Shown here piece by piece: positions 1 to 12,705 of a stretch of 64,000 bases of DNA. Below the pieces are notes generated by a model. It was not told where the DNA came from. It saw nothing but the letters and a program-made list of their open reading frames with translations, and made no database searches. The translations under genes were made by a program, and so were the position numbers. Source of the stretch: Mangifera indica (lineage: Eukaryota > Streptophyta > Magnoliopsida > Sapindales > Anacardiaceae); contig NC_058149.1 of NCBI RefSeq assembly GCF_011075055.1, forward strand, positions 9,306,449-9,370,448, read 5' to 3'. Numbering within the stretch: position 1 is the first letter of the stretch; every line of letters begins with the position of its first letter.

Positions 1-125
1 AGCAGAATGACTCACAAATTCAATTTATGTTAAGCTGCCTTGTAACATAAATGAGATCAATCCGATGTTAAAATATGGATATGGTGCCAAATTGCTGATT
101 TTTTTCTTCTTTTGTGGAATAGCAG

Positions 126-1428
126 TTAATTACTCAACACCAAAGTTAGTGATACTTAACATGAATATGGCACTTCATGTGTACGAGGACATCATGAGGA
201 TGACTGAGAATTTGAGTGAGAAGTATATAATTGGCTATGGTGCATCAAGCGCAGTGTACAAATGCGTTCTTAAAAACTGCAAGCCAGTGGCTATAAAGCG
301 ACTCTATTCTCAATATCCACAGTGCTTAAAGGAATTTGAGACTGAGCTCGAGACAGTTGGGAGCATCAAGCATCGGAATCTGGTCAGCCTGCAAGGATAC
401 TCCTTGTCCTCCTCTGGGAACCTTCTCTTCTATGATTACATGGAAAATGGAAGTCTCTGGGATCTTCTTCATGGTAAGTTAGAGAGTTACAACTATTAAG
501 GAATTCTGACCTCTTAACTTCAGAATATATATCTAATGAATTCTAAACTCTTACGTTCTGTTTCAATCTCAGGTCCTGCGAAGAAGAAAAAGCTTGACTG
601 GGACACTCGACTGCAAATAGCACTGGGAGCTGCGCAAGGTCTGGCATATTTACATCATGATTGTAGTCCTCGAATCATCCACCGGGATGTGAAATCATCT
701 AATATTCTGCTGGACAAGGATTTTGAGGCCCATTTAACTGATTTTGGCATTGCCAAAACCTTATGCGTGACCAAGTCCCATACCTCTACTTACCTTATGG
801 GTACCATTGGCTATATAGACCCTGAGTATGCTCGAACTTCCCGTCTGACTGAGAAGTCTGATGTGTATAGCTTTGGGGTTGTTCTGCTCGAGTTACTAAC
901 TAGAAGGAAAGCTGTGGAGAATGAATCCAATCTTCATCACCTGGTTAGTCTTTTATTGATTTAACGTGTTATTTAAAGTGCAAAGGTGACATTACATTGG
1001 ATTTTAAACAAGACCAGATTGTTAACAACTTTTTCAAATTTGACCTTATTGTTTAGATTTTATCCAAGGCAGCCAACAATGCTGTGATGGAAACTGTTGA
1101 TCCTGAGATCACTGCGACATGCAAGGATCTGGGAGCAGTGAAGAAGGTTTTTCAGCTAGCCCTTTTATGCACAAAAAAGCAACCATCTGACCGGCCAACC
1201 ATGCATGAAGTGACACGCGTCCTTGGGAGCCTTATGCCAGCCACCACACTGCCAAAGCAACCAACTTCAACCCCAGCTGCCATACTCTCCTCAACCAAAA
1301 TGCCTTGCTACAAGGATGAGTATGCAAATCTCAAGACACCACACATGCTCAATTGCCCATCAATGAGCACCTCAGATGCTCAACTCTTCCTAAAGTTTGG
1401 TGAGGTAATATCACAGAACAGTGAGTAA
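126..1428 (+). CDS. ER: ERECTA LRR receptor kinase, 3' part (kinase domain)
   Basis: This is the cytoplasmic kinase part of the ERECTA leucine-rich-repeat receptor kinase, which at the plasma membrane perceives EPF/EPFL peptides and controls stomatal patterning and organ shape. Exons read as 126-473, 573-943 and 1057-1428, with GT-AG introns and phases that join cleanly. The first exon starts with [20 protein letters not shown], the juxtamembrane segment typical of ERECTA. The glycine loop is GYGASSAVY, the ATP lysine lies in VAIKR (about 290-300), the catalytic HRD is at 680-688 and DFG at 740-748. The C-terminus ends in [17 protein letters not shown], an ERECTA hallmark that separates it from ERL1/ERL2. 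The signal peptide, LRRs and membrane segment lie left of the window, and bases 1-125 are the end of an intron. Nothing in the visible part is broken. Confidence is high for the family and good for ERECTA itself. Confidence 0.95.
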
Positions 1429-2308
1429 AGGTAAAGGTAAAGGTAAATTATGCCAAAGAATGGATGATGAATGAATTATCGTATTGTGAAAGTTGATATG
1501 AGTTAATGTGAATTGTTCATAGAAAAGATCTGGTACCAATTAATGCTAGGTATTGAAAAGTCAAAAAAAAAAAAAGTACAGATAAATTTGCAAGGTGAAC
1601 AGTAGTACCAAAAATGGATTGATGTAAGGTAATGTAAGTTGTAGAATGGAAAAATTATAGCACTTTGTTTTAGGGGTGATGGGACCACTGCCTCTGGCTC
1701 AATGGTCTGGCTTGGTGGGGCTAAACCTTACACATTCAGAACTCAGACTCTGAGGAGTTGGGGTCGGTTGCAGCAGCTCTGCAATGTGGGTGCATTATGT
1801 GTCTTGAGTGACTGAGAGAGCATCAATAATGCACTGAGGACTGAGAAAGCCCTAGTCAGCTGGGCCTTTTGTCAGTCGTTTTATCTCCTTGAATAATTAT
1901 AGTTCCCATAGTAGATTTTCCTTGCTTTGCCTTTGTCACGAACGTTTTCTGAAACAATTTACTTCAAGAATCTTTCTGGTTTGGCGTTTAATGCACAATT
2001 ATTCTACTCCGCTGGGGCCACAAGATGAAATTTTATTAACTCTGAGCCTGTTGCCTTTTCCATCTTCAAGTAAAATTGAATGACCCGCTGGCCCCTTAAT
2101 GGTATAGGATTGTCTTTTTGAGCAATCATCAACATGCTATACCAACAACAATTCCCAGAATTCTAGGCAAATCCACATAAAAGGCTGCAACTTTTAAGTG
2201 GGTCAAGAAAATATGAGCAAAATTAAAACTTACAGAGCCATAAAAAAAGCCTCGAATTCAAAGTGAAGCTTATAACTTACTCCAAAAACGAAAAAAAATT
2301 TTGTTTCT
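1429..2308. other. ERECTA 3' flank, no gene seen
   Basis: Just after the ERECTA stop codon there is a short GGTAAA tandem run (about 1427-1447), probably within the 3' UTR. The rest is unique-looking AT-rich sequence. The short open frames on both strands have no recognisable domain and no splice context. Confidence 0.5.
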
Positions 2309-3308
2309 GCCAAGGGGCTTATTCACTTGCTGAGATTAGTGTTTTCTTAAGTTTATTTATTAATTTTAAAAAATCTAAATACTAATTTATCTATTAATTT
2401 TTTTAATTATTATTAGAAGTAAAATTGTTATTTAATAAAAATATTTAAAAAAAACTAAAAGTTTAAAATATTTCTTTCTTAAGTTTAAAAATTAACAAGT
2501 TTTTTTTATCTCTTTACCCAAAGTTTAAAAAGTGATACATTCCTCTTTAGGATTTCGATCTCCTTTCTTTGACAAAAAACAACTTTCCAATTGTTGGTGT
2601 TCTCTCTCTTGGTTGACTCATCTCTATCTTTATTAATTTTAAAAAATCTAAATACTTATTTATCTATTAATTTTTTTAATTATTATTAGGAGTAAAATTG
2701 TTATTTAATAAAAATATTTAAAAAAAACTAAAAGTTTAAAATATTTCTTTCTTAAGTTTAAAAATTAACAAGTTTTTTTTATCTCTCTACCCAAAGTTTA
2801 AAAAGTGACACATTCCTCTTTAGGATTTGGATCTCCTTTCTTTGACAAATAACAACTTTCCAATTGTTGGTGTTCTCTCTCTTGGTCGACTCATCTCTAT
2901 CTCTTGATTGTTTTTATTAGAGATAAAAATAAAATTGTCTTCATGACAAAAATAAATTTGTCTTTGTCGGAGATGACAATGGTTGGGAGAGGGTGAAATG
3001 ACGACTGGGAGGGAGAACATCGATAGTCGAGAAGTCATTGTTCGCTGGAGAGAAGATCAAAACCTTAAAAAGAAATTTGTTACTTTTTAAACTTTAAGTA
3101 AGAAGGTAAGAGGAAATTATTAGATTTTTAAATTTAAAGCGAAAAATATAATCAATTTTTACTGTTTATATATTTTTGTTAAATAATGATTTTATTTTTA
3201 ATAATAATTAGAAAAATTATCAAACAGGTGAATATCTAAGTTTTTTAAAATTAATAGGTAAATACACAAGAAAAACATTAATCTATGGGTGAGGATAAGC
3301 GCTTGGGC
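2309..3308. mobile_element. Long-inverted-repeat element, family 1 (about 1 kb)
   Basis: The left end (GCCAAGGGGCTTATTCAC, then TTAATTTTAAAAAATCTAAA) reappears as an inverted copy at the right end (3225-3308). The matching arms are roughly 90-130 bp. The outer ends match other family members in this window, at 11971, 27574, 33597, 48600-49027, 53383 and 59206. The flanks TTTTGTTTCT and TTTTCTTTTT are similar and could be a decayed 9-10 bp target duplication, but they are low in complexity. There is no transposase, so this is a non-autonomous element, perhaps Mutator-like. The interior carries a 273-bp tandem duplication. Confidence 0.7.
2358..2905. repeat. Tandem duplication, 273-bp unit, two copies
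   Basis: The block at 2358-2630 repeats at 2631 to about 2905 with only scattered substitutions (for example GATTTCGATC against GATTTGGATC and GGTTGACTCA against GGTCGACTCA). Both copies lie inside the inverted-repeat element at 2309-3308 and include part of its left arm. High identity compared with the divergence of the element's two arms suggests the duplication is younger than the insertion. Confidence 0.9.
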
Positions 3309-5091
3309 TTTTCTTTTTTTGTTTTGGGTTAACGCATGAAGCTTATATATGACAGAAGTCAAAAATGATACACGGCGCCACTTTGCATGTCTTGAGAGGA
3401 TTATCTATTATTATCTTTGCTTACACACAAATTAAATTTTGCTCTCAGCTGTTTCATTTACGTACAAAGTGGTTTATGCTTTAGCTTTTATTAACAGAGT
3501 TAAACCAATTTACACTACTCAGTTTCCAAGGAGCAAGAAATTAGGATTTTCGTAAGCCTGGAGACTGGCTTGCTCTCAAGGAATCGCCTTTCACTGCAAA
3601 GTATAGCCAACCTTTTCAATTTGCAATTTCTATAGCTGTAAAAATTGCTAGAACTCTGCTTAAAAATGATTATGTTAGAAAAAGGAACCTGGTGAGAGGC
3701 TTCAAATTTCTGCTGCTGCTTTAGCAGTAAATGATTTAATTCAAAGATTAACAAAACTAGTACTGTATTAGAACTTTCAAAGTGGAGGTCTAGGTTTAAC
3801 TCTCAGTTATGTTTGTAAAACATCGACTTATCTAGTGTGTTTCAGGTTTATCTGTCTAGTAAATACTGACGGAGTTCCTGGTTACCAAAAAATTGAAAAT
3901 GATAAAGGTAGCTTTGAGGTTTGACTGATAAGAAACCTCAACATTCTGCTTTTCTGAGTTTTTCTTGTTTTTCTTTCATGTCCCTAAGCTGATCTTCATT
4001 CTACTACGCAAGTGATTATAGTGTAAATGAAATTCCAAACAATTTCACTATTTGATAGGTAATGGACTTCCATTTCATGGCTCTGACCAAGTGAGGAATT
4101 CTACCTTGAGTACATCATTTCTGCAATAAATATTGAAAATATAAAAACAATTTAATGGAGTTTATCCAGACCAGGAAGAAGCAAGTTCCAAATGTAAATT
4201 AGAAAGAAAATCTATACCTGTCTAGTGAGAAATTTCTTGGATTGATGTCAGAGCAGGCATATTTTTTTTTTCAAAACTTTCCCAAAAATAATGATTTAAA
4301 ACAAACTAAATTAGGTCTTAATGGAATGATAGATTGAATGACAAAGAGTGAGATAATCTTTATATAACAACAGTAAGTTTAAATTAAATTAATATAATCT
4401 TTAATATCAGTTAAATAAGATCATCAAACCAATAATATTTTCATAGTGATATGTCACTTTTCTTTGCAATTGTCAACAGACAAGTTTAATAGAACTTTTA
4501 GGTTGAAAACCGGATTTGAGCCTCAACCACACTTGTAAAACCCTAAAAAAATTACTTAAAAAAATACAGCAGACAGATTAATGAAAAATAGAAAACAGTA
4601 AATAAAATACTTGTTGTGGCCAATAAAGAGGGATGGTTTTCTGGAGGGAGAGAGCATGAGGAAGGCTAAATTAGTGTCACAAAGCACTGAAAGTCTGTAG
4701 CCTTCTTCAACAATCTTACTTTTCTCTTTGAATATTTTGTCTGCCTTGCCTTCATTCTTTCTACTCTCTTGATTGTCAACTTTCTTCTTCCCATCTTTAA
4801 TTCTTGCAATAATTTATTTTGAAAATTAAGCTAATTGTATTCAATTTCGACTATGGTTAGTTTAATTTTAATGTGCTCGAAATCAAAATGTAACTATGAG
4901 GAGTGTCTAGGAGAGTTGTTAACAATTAAAGTTTAGATATGTTCTCTTCAATTAAAAGAAATACATTCATCAACTTTTACTTTTATTCTACTCATATGGG
5001 GGTTTTAGAGGAATCAATTTTAAGGTTACATTACCATAGTGGTCCATTTCACATTGAAGACATCTCATTGAAATGAAATTTTTATTGACTT
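3309..5091. other. AT-rich spacer, no feature recognised
   Basis: I see no coding region, RNA gene or clear repeat structure here. The 79-codon minus-strand frame at 3515-3754 has no recognisable domain and no supporting exon neighbours. Confidence 0.4.
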
Positions 5092-5300
5092 GCCCCCAAG
5101 GGGTTGCTTGGGTGGCCGAGGAACCCAAGTATGAAAGCATGAGTTCAAATCTCATCGGCAACATATCAAAATCAAACTTTTGATTTACCTAGTACAATGG
5201 TTATAAGATTGATCACTACACCTAATGTTTTGCATGTTTGGTGTGGTTAGTTTAACTTTGAAGAGACATAACAACTCAAGTAAGAATTTTTCGTTACTAA
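5092..5300 (+). mobile_element. tRNA-derived SINE-like element
   Basis: Bases about 5105-5164 fold like a shrunken tRNA. GTTGC at the 5' end pairs with GCAAC at the 3' end; a GGGT/ACCC stem encloses GGCCGAGG, which resembles the A box of tRNA-Leu/Ser (TGGCCGAG); and ATGAG-TTCAAAT-CTCAT is a textbook T arm with a 7-nt loop holding the B box. The anticodon arm is nearly absent, so this is not a working tRNA. A body of about 130 bp follows and ends near an A-rich stretch. This layout (Pol III boxes plus unrelated tail) is typical of plant SINEs. The 3' boundary is approximate, and I saw no target duplication. Confidence 0.5.
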
Positions 5301-7929
5301 AAAAATTGCTATTGACTTATTAATATTATCAACAAAATAAAGTGTCGATTTAACAATTGTATTGAATAGAATAAGATTAGTAAAATGTAGTATTGAATAG
5401 AACAAGTGTCGATTTAACTTGTCTTTTCATTACTATCTTCAATATTTTACACTTATTTCTTAATAAATCACGAGTAACTCAATACAACTTTCAATTACCA
5501 TAAGTTTAATGGTTTTCGAGATCAAAAATTAATACATATCATATAAAATTCACCCCAAAAAGCCATAAAGATATGATTATAGGTCATAATATGCATTTAA
5601 AACAAATAAAAATGTTTGAAATACATACCAACGTAAATGGTTTCTTATCTTTGAATGAACTCTAAAGCGATTTGTGTTTGTTTGTACAAGGATAAAACAA
5701 CACCTATTTAGTCCACATAGGAGCAACAAATTATCCTCAATGGAGAGGGAAGCCTAAAAGGACTATAACTACTTTCCTAGAATGATTAGTATAGAGATAT
5801 CGAGAGAAAAGCAAAGGGTTTTCAAGGGAGGTTTGAGTGTTATGTCAATTGCCTTGTGGTCAAGGTGAAGAAAGTTTGTTTAAATAACACTAGGGAATGA
5901 CTACTCAATTCAATGGAATGAGCATTCATTAACCTTTTACAATTTTCCCCTTGTTCAAACAAAGTTAACTCTTCCAAATATCATCCCAATCTTTCTTTTA
6001 TTGAGTTTTTATTTGGTCCTTAGAGGAAAAAAATCTCACTTAGGACCCAAAACCTCATAGAGATCAAAATCACCATTCTGAAAACCAAAAGTGATTCACT
6101 TTATGCAATCCTTAGCTTCCAAATTTTACATTCAACTCATCTATTATGTATGATTGAAATGTTCTCTGTCTTTTTGACAATGAACAAAAACATGACTAAT
6201 CTATAATCAACCAACATTCCATTCATAGACTGAGATTGATTTTTAACAAGACATCATAACGACCCAAATTGTGGAAATTCAATGGAAAACATGAACCTAT
6301 CAATAATATCAAATTATTTCATCAACTAATATTTTATCAAGGATAAAAGTACAAAAGTAGTATCTATCTTAAATATCCCTTTAATTACATTATTTTATTT
6401 GGACTAACGACTAGATAGTATTAGATTAAACAACAACTCAATCTCATTGTGATTATAGATTTCAGTGGCCACTATCATTTATCAATAACACTAATATATC
6501 TTCTCTTATATTAGATTAACCTAACTTAAGGACTACGTCAAATAGCTCTAATTAGTACACAAGACGCCCTTGTGATATCAAGTCTAAAGTCTTTGAAATA
6601 TACACTTATGGTTCTTAAACACATGTTGGAGGATGAGGATTTAAGTCTTGTATAGCATTCTTCAAAAAGATTATAGGAGGAGAGATTTCATTCTTCGATG
6701 ATGATAGTAGCCATATAAGGACTTCTTCAGTTGATAGATTGAGTAATCATGCTTCTTAATCTTGATCTCCCTCTTTTTGACCTTTTAAAAATGATGGAGA
6801 GTTAATCTCAAGTCTCCATCCCATAATTAAGATGATTTGGGTGTGCATTTCTTAGGACAAGTAGGCCAAAATCTGTGGTATGGTAGCTTTTGTAAAGATA
6901 CATAAATTGGTTGAGGATGGTATTTAGGTAATGTCCATATTCTTTTCTTATGATTATTTTACATATCTTTTCTTTTTATAGGTCTTCGGTATGTTGTTAC
7001 TCGTTTTCAATGAGGCATGGTTAACATTGTTACATAGGGGTGATTACCTCTATGAATTAGATCGTGTAAAGGACTAGATGTTTGTATTAAGAAGATTAAT
7101 GACTAAGAAGAATGAGTAGTCTAAGGAATATATAGAATGCCTTAAAACATGATAAGTATCAATGATGGAAGATTTGTCCTCTTGTTAGGAATGTTTATGA
7201 ATATGGATGAACACTTGAATGGCTTTCGAGCTCAAAACTGTAGGCTTTATGAAATGCTCTAGTTTGAGAGAGGGATCAATAGAGCACTAAAAGAGTGACT
7301 TGATAGACTAGAAGGAAGTTTAGGGGAGGCTCTCCACCAGGATGAGGAGTTAAAGAAAAAATTGAAGCCTACTAATGTTTAGGTCAAGGACCATGCTAAA
7401 GACATGGTTTTAGAGCTCTTACATTCCATTGGGCTTTAATCTCAAGACTATGGCTTCTTTCTCTAAGGTCAGAGCTATGAGAAACAAGTAAAAGATATGA
7501 GATAGTCTTAGACCATAAAAGAGGCTAGTCATGCTCATCAAGTTGAGGTAGAAACTAGTTAGGCTAGTCTTTTATAGAGTTTTTAAAGAACTTACTATTT
7601 GGGAAGATGTAAAGGTAGCTTTCATCCTTGCCTCTCATTAAGAGGCAGTAGAGACTCATTCAAGGTTGTTGTTATAAATCCTTTCTTTATTTCTTTATTT
7701 TTTTTATGGAATGTATATAAATATAAAGTATATTGCGATATTACCATCTCGATCCTTCACCAATATGCACATACTATCAGGAAATTGCATTGTCTTGTTT
7801 ATATTTTCCTTTAGTTTGAACTAAAAATAAATAGGTAAACAATTATCAAACAAAAAAATAATAATAAAGAGATTGGAGAAGGATAACTTCCTTGTTTCTA
7901 CCTAAATTTAATACATAAATCAGTATTCC
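5301..7929. other. Degraded repeat DNA, possible gypsy-type coding scraps
   Basis: No intact gene is present. Around 7040-7560 (+) several short frames separated by stops read like a charged coiled-coil (for example DRLEGSLGEALHQDEELKKK). This recalls the N-terminal gag-like part of plant gypsy-type elements, but the match is from memory and weak. The sequence left of 7040 shows nothing I can identify. Confidence 0.3.
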
Positions 7930-8240
7930 TGCTTGTAGAATCTTATAGGATAGGCATAATAGCTTTACTTACATGTTTACCAAGGAATCCTCTATTGATG
8001 AGGTCTTCTATGGCTTATACTAGATGACAACATTGATTGGTATTATGATTGGTATTGTGACTGATATTATGACAATAATGACAGACTTTATTGTGATCTC
8101 TTTAAGCATAATCTCCTTTTATCTTTCGAGGTTGTGAGAATAACCCCTTATGTATGTTGGTTGCATAAATTTGACTAATTGGGTGGTCAAAGTAAACTTG
8201 CTATACAAATTGGGATCTCTCCTTTGTACCACCCACAGGA
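7930..8240 (-). pseudogene. Ty3/gypsy gag zinc-knuckle remnant
   Basis: Read on the minus strand from about 8093 downward, the translation gives a run beginning NKVCHYC, followed by NTNQCC and then AIEDLINRGFL. This follows the layout of plant Ty3/gypsy gag zinc knuckles (YCxFH, GHxTxxC, then IExLIxxGxL). In-frame stops and lost His/Gly positions show that it is dead. No protease or reverse transcriptase is adjacent, so this is a small relic of an old retrotransposon. Confidence 0.5.
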
Positions 8241-11200
8241 AAGCTCAAGGGTATTTAAGCCTTTTTTTGTATATTTAAAGTTGTTTTAGAATGCTATTAA
8301 ATTAGAGTTTTAGTGGGAATGTTTGTGCATCGCAAGGGTGACGTTCATTTATCCTTGGAAGGGCAAGAAAGTTTGTTAATTTAAAGGGGCACATGCTTAT
8401 GTGTCATATCTGGTAGAATTTGTATTTAAATGCAAAATTTGATCATTTTGCTATTATTTTACCCTAGTAGTCACCTAACCTAAAGAGAAAAGACTGAAAG
8501 AAAAAGTCCAGCTACCAGAAAAGAGCCTGAGGTTATCGGATTCCCTATAGTAATGCTAAGAACTTATAAGCTTTGCAAGACATGTAAGTATGGTGATCTT
8601 CTTGACTTTCTAGTTTAAATTCTTGATAGATAATGGTTTGGATTCATGAATGCATGATTTCTTTAATGATATTATGGTGTTTATCTTGATTATATTGTTG
8701 TTTTAGTTAAAAAGGATTAGTTAAACATTATATGGATTTTATGGATTGATTGCCTATAAGAAGAATATGATATTTGGTTGATGAAATTAAAAAGTAAGAA
8801 TGAATCTTTCTATAGTTTGATGTTATTATGATTTATTCATGCCATCCGATTAAAGAAAGAGTATCTAAGGTGTTTAGAGACATGACTGAGATATGTTTGA
8901 TTGACTAGTAAAGGACAAAACTCAAATTTGCAACACATACCCGTGCATAGACAACATATGCTCGCGTGTCACCCTTTTTTTGATAAAAGAAGAATGATGA
9001 AGTAGAAGCACACAACTTGTGGAAGATGTCCACACGGTTGTGTGGTATGAGACATATACTCATATGTGGCTTCTCCAATAGTAGACGAACTTGTAGAAGA
9101 AAGAACAACAAAATAGGATTAATCAGAGAGACACGTTCATTTTTTACCAAACATAACCTCCTGTTTTGTCTAAGGAGAAATATGAGGAGATAAATTAAGA
9201 GCATACCCATGTAAGACTAAGTGAAGGTCATAGGAAAGAAAAGGTAAGAGACACTTGTATAAGATACTTTAGTAAAATAAAAATACCATTTTACTCAAAG
9301 CTAAGTTCGAGGAAGGGGGAGAGGAAAGAAAGAGAATAAAAGACCCTAGCAAGGTAAGATAAGAAAGTTAGACATAAAGCAAATGTTTGACTATGTGGGT
9401 GACGACATAGAGCCTGATCGAATCAAATCTAGGGTAAAAATCAGTAAGGTTAAAGAAAGTGGTCAACACTTAAAGAGCCATCAATAGTGTGCGTAACTAG
9501 CAAGATATGCGAAAGTGATAGGGCTTCATGAGAAACAGGTACTCATAAGATGCATCATGCATTCGATGCCAAGATGCATTATCCATATAGGTCAATTTAG
9601 TCCAGGTATGCATGATAAGGGATTATGACCCTTTAGTCGGTTTCTCACGTGATTGGTAGGATGCATCACATATATACCCATGATAGAGGTCATCCAAGCA
9701 TGGTTTTCATATAGCAGTTTCATAATCAATGTATATGGTAAAAGAGGGACTACAACCAAACTTTCTCCATGTGACTAAAGTATCACAGTTAGCTAGTTCA
9801 ATAAGCTGTTTGGCATGTGTGCAAGGCACTATGTTGAATAGACACACAATATGTCAATTGTTTTCACCAAGACATCAAATATACAAATATCAACTTAGAC
9901 CTTAGTGTTTTTATGGATGGTCTATGTTAGGGCACAAGAGTGTTGGGTTGTGACCACACTGAACTTCACTAATAAGATACTAGATTTCTAGTTTTATGTT
10001 TTGTACAAAACGCCAAAATGTTACCATTTTACTGAGTGTTTTCACTCACACATCATTTTATTGTTTTACAGGTAAAGATGAGTAGCGGGGCATACGGGGG
10101 AACCAATGGTCCAGTAGAGCTATGTTGCATAAGGGCAAAGGGCAACATTATCATCTTCAGATTTTATGTATTTATTTTCATTCATGCACTTTATGGATTT
10201 TACAATTTGGTTTCAGATACTTGGGTCGTAACAATGAAGAATATTTATGCATTTAAGTCTTTATTTAGTACACCTTTTTACACACCTCATATAAGCATTA
10301 AGTATCATGCATTTAATTCTACCATTTTAATTAAGATAGTAAATTGTGCACGTCTCTTCATATTCCATGTAAGGGTATGTGTCTAGAGAGGGGCTTAGTT
10401 TTTGACGTGAGATCTTGTTATTGTTCTCTATCAATTTTTCTCTTTAAATTGTCTCTCTTATTTGTTGAAAGTAATTGACTTGGATGTGATAGAAGGTATT
10501 TTCAGATGGGCTAGAAGGGTGTCTTCCCCTAAGATGTTAAGCTCATCAGTCTTTTCTATCAAAGTATAAAAAGACATATCAAAGCTTCCCAACATTATCT
10601 AAGTCATGGTACATTCAACCACCTTCTTTTAAGAGACCCAAAAGGCATTTAAATGGTTGTTCATGTCAAGTTTATAGGTTTAATGACTTGTTCCAACATG
10701 GGAATTTGGGCTTATTATAACACCAATGTCTTGGGACATTAAGTGAATGTTATTTTATAGATGAGAGGTTGGCTCTGGAATTTGTAAGTGTTATCCATTG
10801 AATGTCATTTTGTACTATGCATTGGCTAGCTTAGGTCTCCTAATCTACTGTAACTAGATAACGAGCTAATTCGAGACACTGGTTGATAAGCACAACTAAA
10901 GAGGTAACAAGCCTATCCTACTATTCAAAGATGAAAAATCATTAAGGCATAATTGGACACCTTTTTTGGAAAGGCCCGATATAACACTCCACCTTAAAAA
11001 TCCTATCCCTCAAGATAAAATGATATTTAATCTTCACCAAATTCACCAAAAACATGCAACACTAGTAATTTAAACATTTATATAACAAAATTATTGAAAC
11101 AACCTTATATATAAATTATCACAGAAGTAATAACAATAATCCTAAGTGTTAGCTATAAACAAAACCAAACAAACATCCATAATGTGTGTGCAAAATGCAA

Positions 11201-11970
11201 GTCTAACAAATAATATATTAAAACATAGATATAAAGTATCAAATCATCATTTATGAGTCTATTCATTTCATGTCGCTCCATCACAAACCAATTGTCTCGT
11301 CGTTGTCACATCTATGTTTCTATCCTGTAAAACCAAAAGAAAAGAGTGAGTGATAAACATTCAATAAGTGGAAATAACCAAGTTTAGAAATGAATTTCTT
11401 GATCCAAACGACCTCCTTGGGTATATATAATAATGTTATATACTAGACCTTTATTGTGGAACACACTACAAATGTATCATAACTTTCTTGGTTGTTAATG
11501 CTTTCAAGTCTAAAAAAACTCCTAGTTTAGAACTTAATAACATAGAAAGGATAATTGAGGGATTTTTTGGTTATTCGGAAAGAGAAAGGGTTGTATGGAA
11601 GCCTTCCATACTTGTTATAGATCAAAGCATTAAAGTTTTGATGCATTGTCTTGAATAACAAGATTAGAATGATCAAAACACAATAACTTATACAAAGAAT
11701 GATCTTTATTGGCCTTTACAAAAGTGCTATTGAGTCTGTCCCACTCCAAAACTATGTGATATCACTTGTTGGGTCTTTATAAAAGTGTTATTAGATCCTT
11801 CTCACCTTAAAAGTTAGCTTAGAAGATGAAGTTTTCCCTCATTTTTATATACCTATTTTCAACTTAATTCCCAACCATTATAGGATATTCGATATTCTCA
11901 TATTTTGTTATAATATTGTAATTATTTTCTATATAATTTCTTTTTGTATGTAGGAAGTATTATTTTATAA
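8241..11970. other. Retrotransposon-like non-coding sequence, no gene
   Basis: The stretch holds features often seen in plant LTRs and untranslated leaders: CACACGG/CCGTG-type words near 8935-9060, repeated ATGCATCATGCA-type words near 9545-9670, and an ACTCACACATCA segment near 10040. I could not find paired LTRs, a primer-binding site or a polypurine tract. The 101-codon (-) frame at 8905-9210 and the 116-codon (+) frame at 10036-10386 have no domain I recognise and are probably chance. From 10400 to 11970 I see nothing. Confidence 0.35.
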
Positions 11971-12470
11971 AAGTCCAAATGACTTATTCCCATCCAAGGT
12001 ATAGTATAAATCTGAACTCAGACTTGTTAACTTTTAAAAACCTAAGTACTTACCTGTCTGTTAAATTTTATTGTTATTATCAGAGATGAAATTGTTATTT
12101 AAAAATTTTATTTAAACTCATATTTTAGAATTACCCTTAAGTTTTTTAAATTTTATTTATGTCTCCTAACCTTATATTTTTCAAGTTTAAAAACTGATTT
12201 TTTCCTCTTCAATGTTGGTTGCAAACTCTAATTTTTTTCTTATATACAACCGCCTCCCAACTTTCTAAAAAAGTTTAGTTTCAACCCTTCACTCTCTTTC
12301 AGTTTCCAGACTCATCTCTGACAACAATTTGCCATCTCCAGCCACTAGCTCTCTCTCTCCTATCTTCTCTCTCCCTCCCGATCACTCTCCCTTTCCTCTC
12401 TAGTTGCCTTCATCGGAGACGAAAATGACTGGTCTTTGTCTGATGAAGACTCGGCCGAGTCGTGACAACA
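11971..12470 (+). mobile_element. Inverted-repeat element family 1, left half only
   Basis: The sequence GTCCAAATGACTTATTCCC near 11973 matches the left end of the family. It is followed by the same subterminal order (TTAACTTTTAAAAACCTAAG, a GAAATTGTTATTT run, then a CT-rich block ending near CATCGGAGACG). The right half is missing and the sequence runs straight into a copia RNase H fragment at about 12470. The copy is therefore truncated or was broken by a later rearrangement. Confidence 0.6.
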
Positions 12471-12705
12471 AGACAACTATCAGTATACATAACCTAGTGC
12501 ATCATGACAGAGACAAACATGTGGAAATTGACCTGCATTTTATCAAAGAGAAGATAGAAGAGAAGCTTGTGTGCTGCTCAGCATACAGCTGATATTCCGA
12601 CCAGGGACTTCCTAGACAGTTTTGATAATCTGATGTCCAAGCAGGGACTGGTAGATCTTTTTGCACCGGCTTTGAGGGAAAGTATAGGAGTTCTGTTACT
12701 CACCT
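12470..12705 (+). pseudogene. Ty1/copia polyprotein 3' end (RNase H) remnant
   Basis: The plus-strand translation contains KHVEIDLHFIKEKIEE and, after a stop and in the next part, LVDLFAPAL. These are the last RNase H residues and C-terminal tail of plant Ty1/copia polyproteins, where the tail is normally followed by the LTR. A stop codon interrupts the frame (about 12590) and the rest of the polyprotein is absent. It lies between a truncated inverted-repeat element and a myosin gene fragment. Confidence 0.7.

Noticed and set aside
2309..3308. A clear 9-bp target duplication at this element
   Set aside because: The flanks TTTTGTTTCT and TTTTCTTTTT are similar but too low in complexity to count as proof.
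5100..5170. A functional tRNA gene
   Set aside because: The T arm is perfect, but the body is only about 60 bp and lacks an anticodon arm, so it cannot be a working tRNA; recorded as a SINE-like unit.
8905..9210. A 101-codon minus-strand protein
   Set aside because: No domain or splice neighbours; the sequence resembles non-coding LTR-type DNA.
10036..10386. A 116-codon plus-strand protein
   Set aside because: It lies in retrotransposon-like DNA, has no recognisable domain, and its composition is that of translated non-coding sequence.
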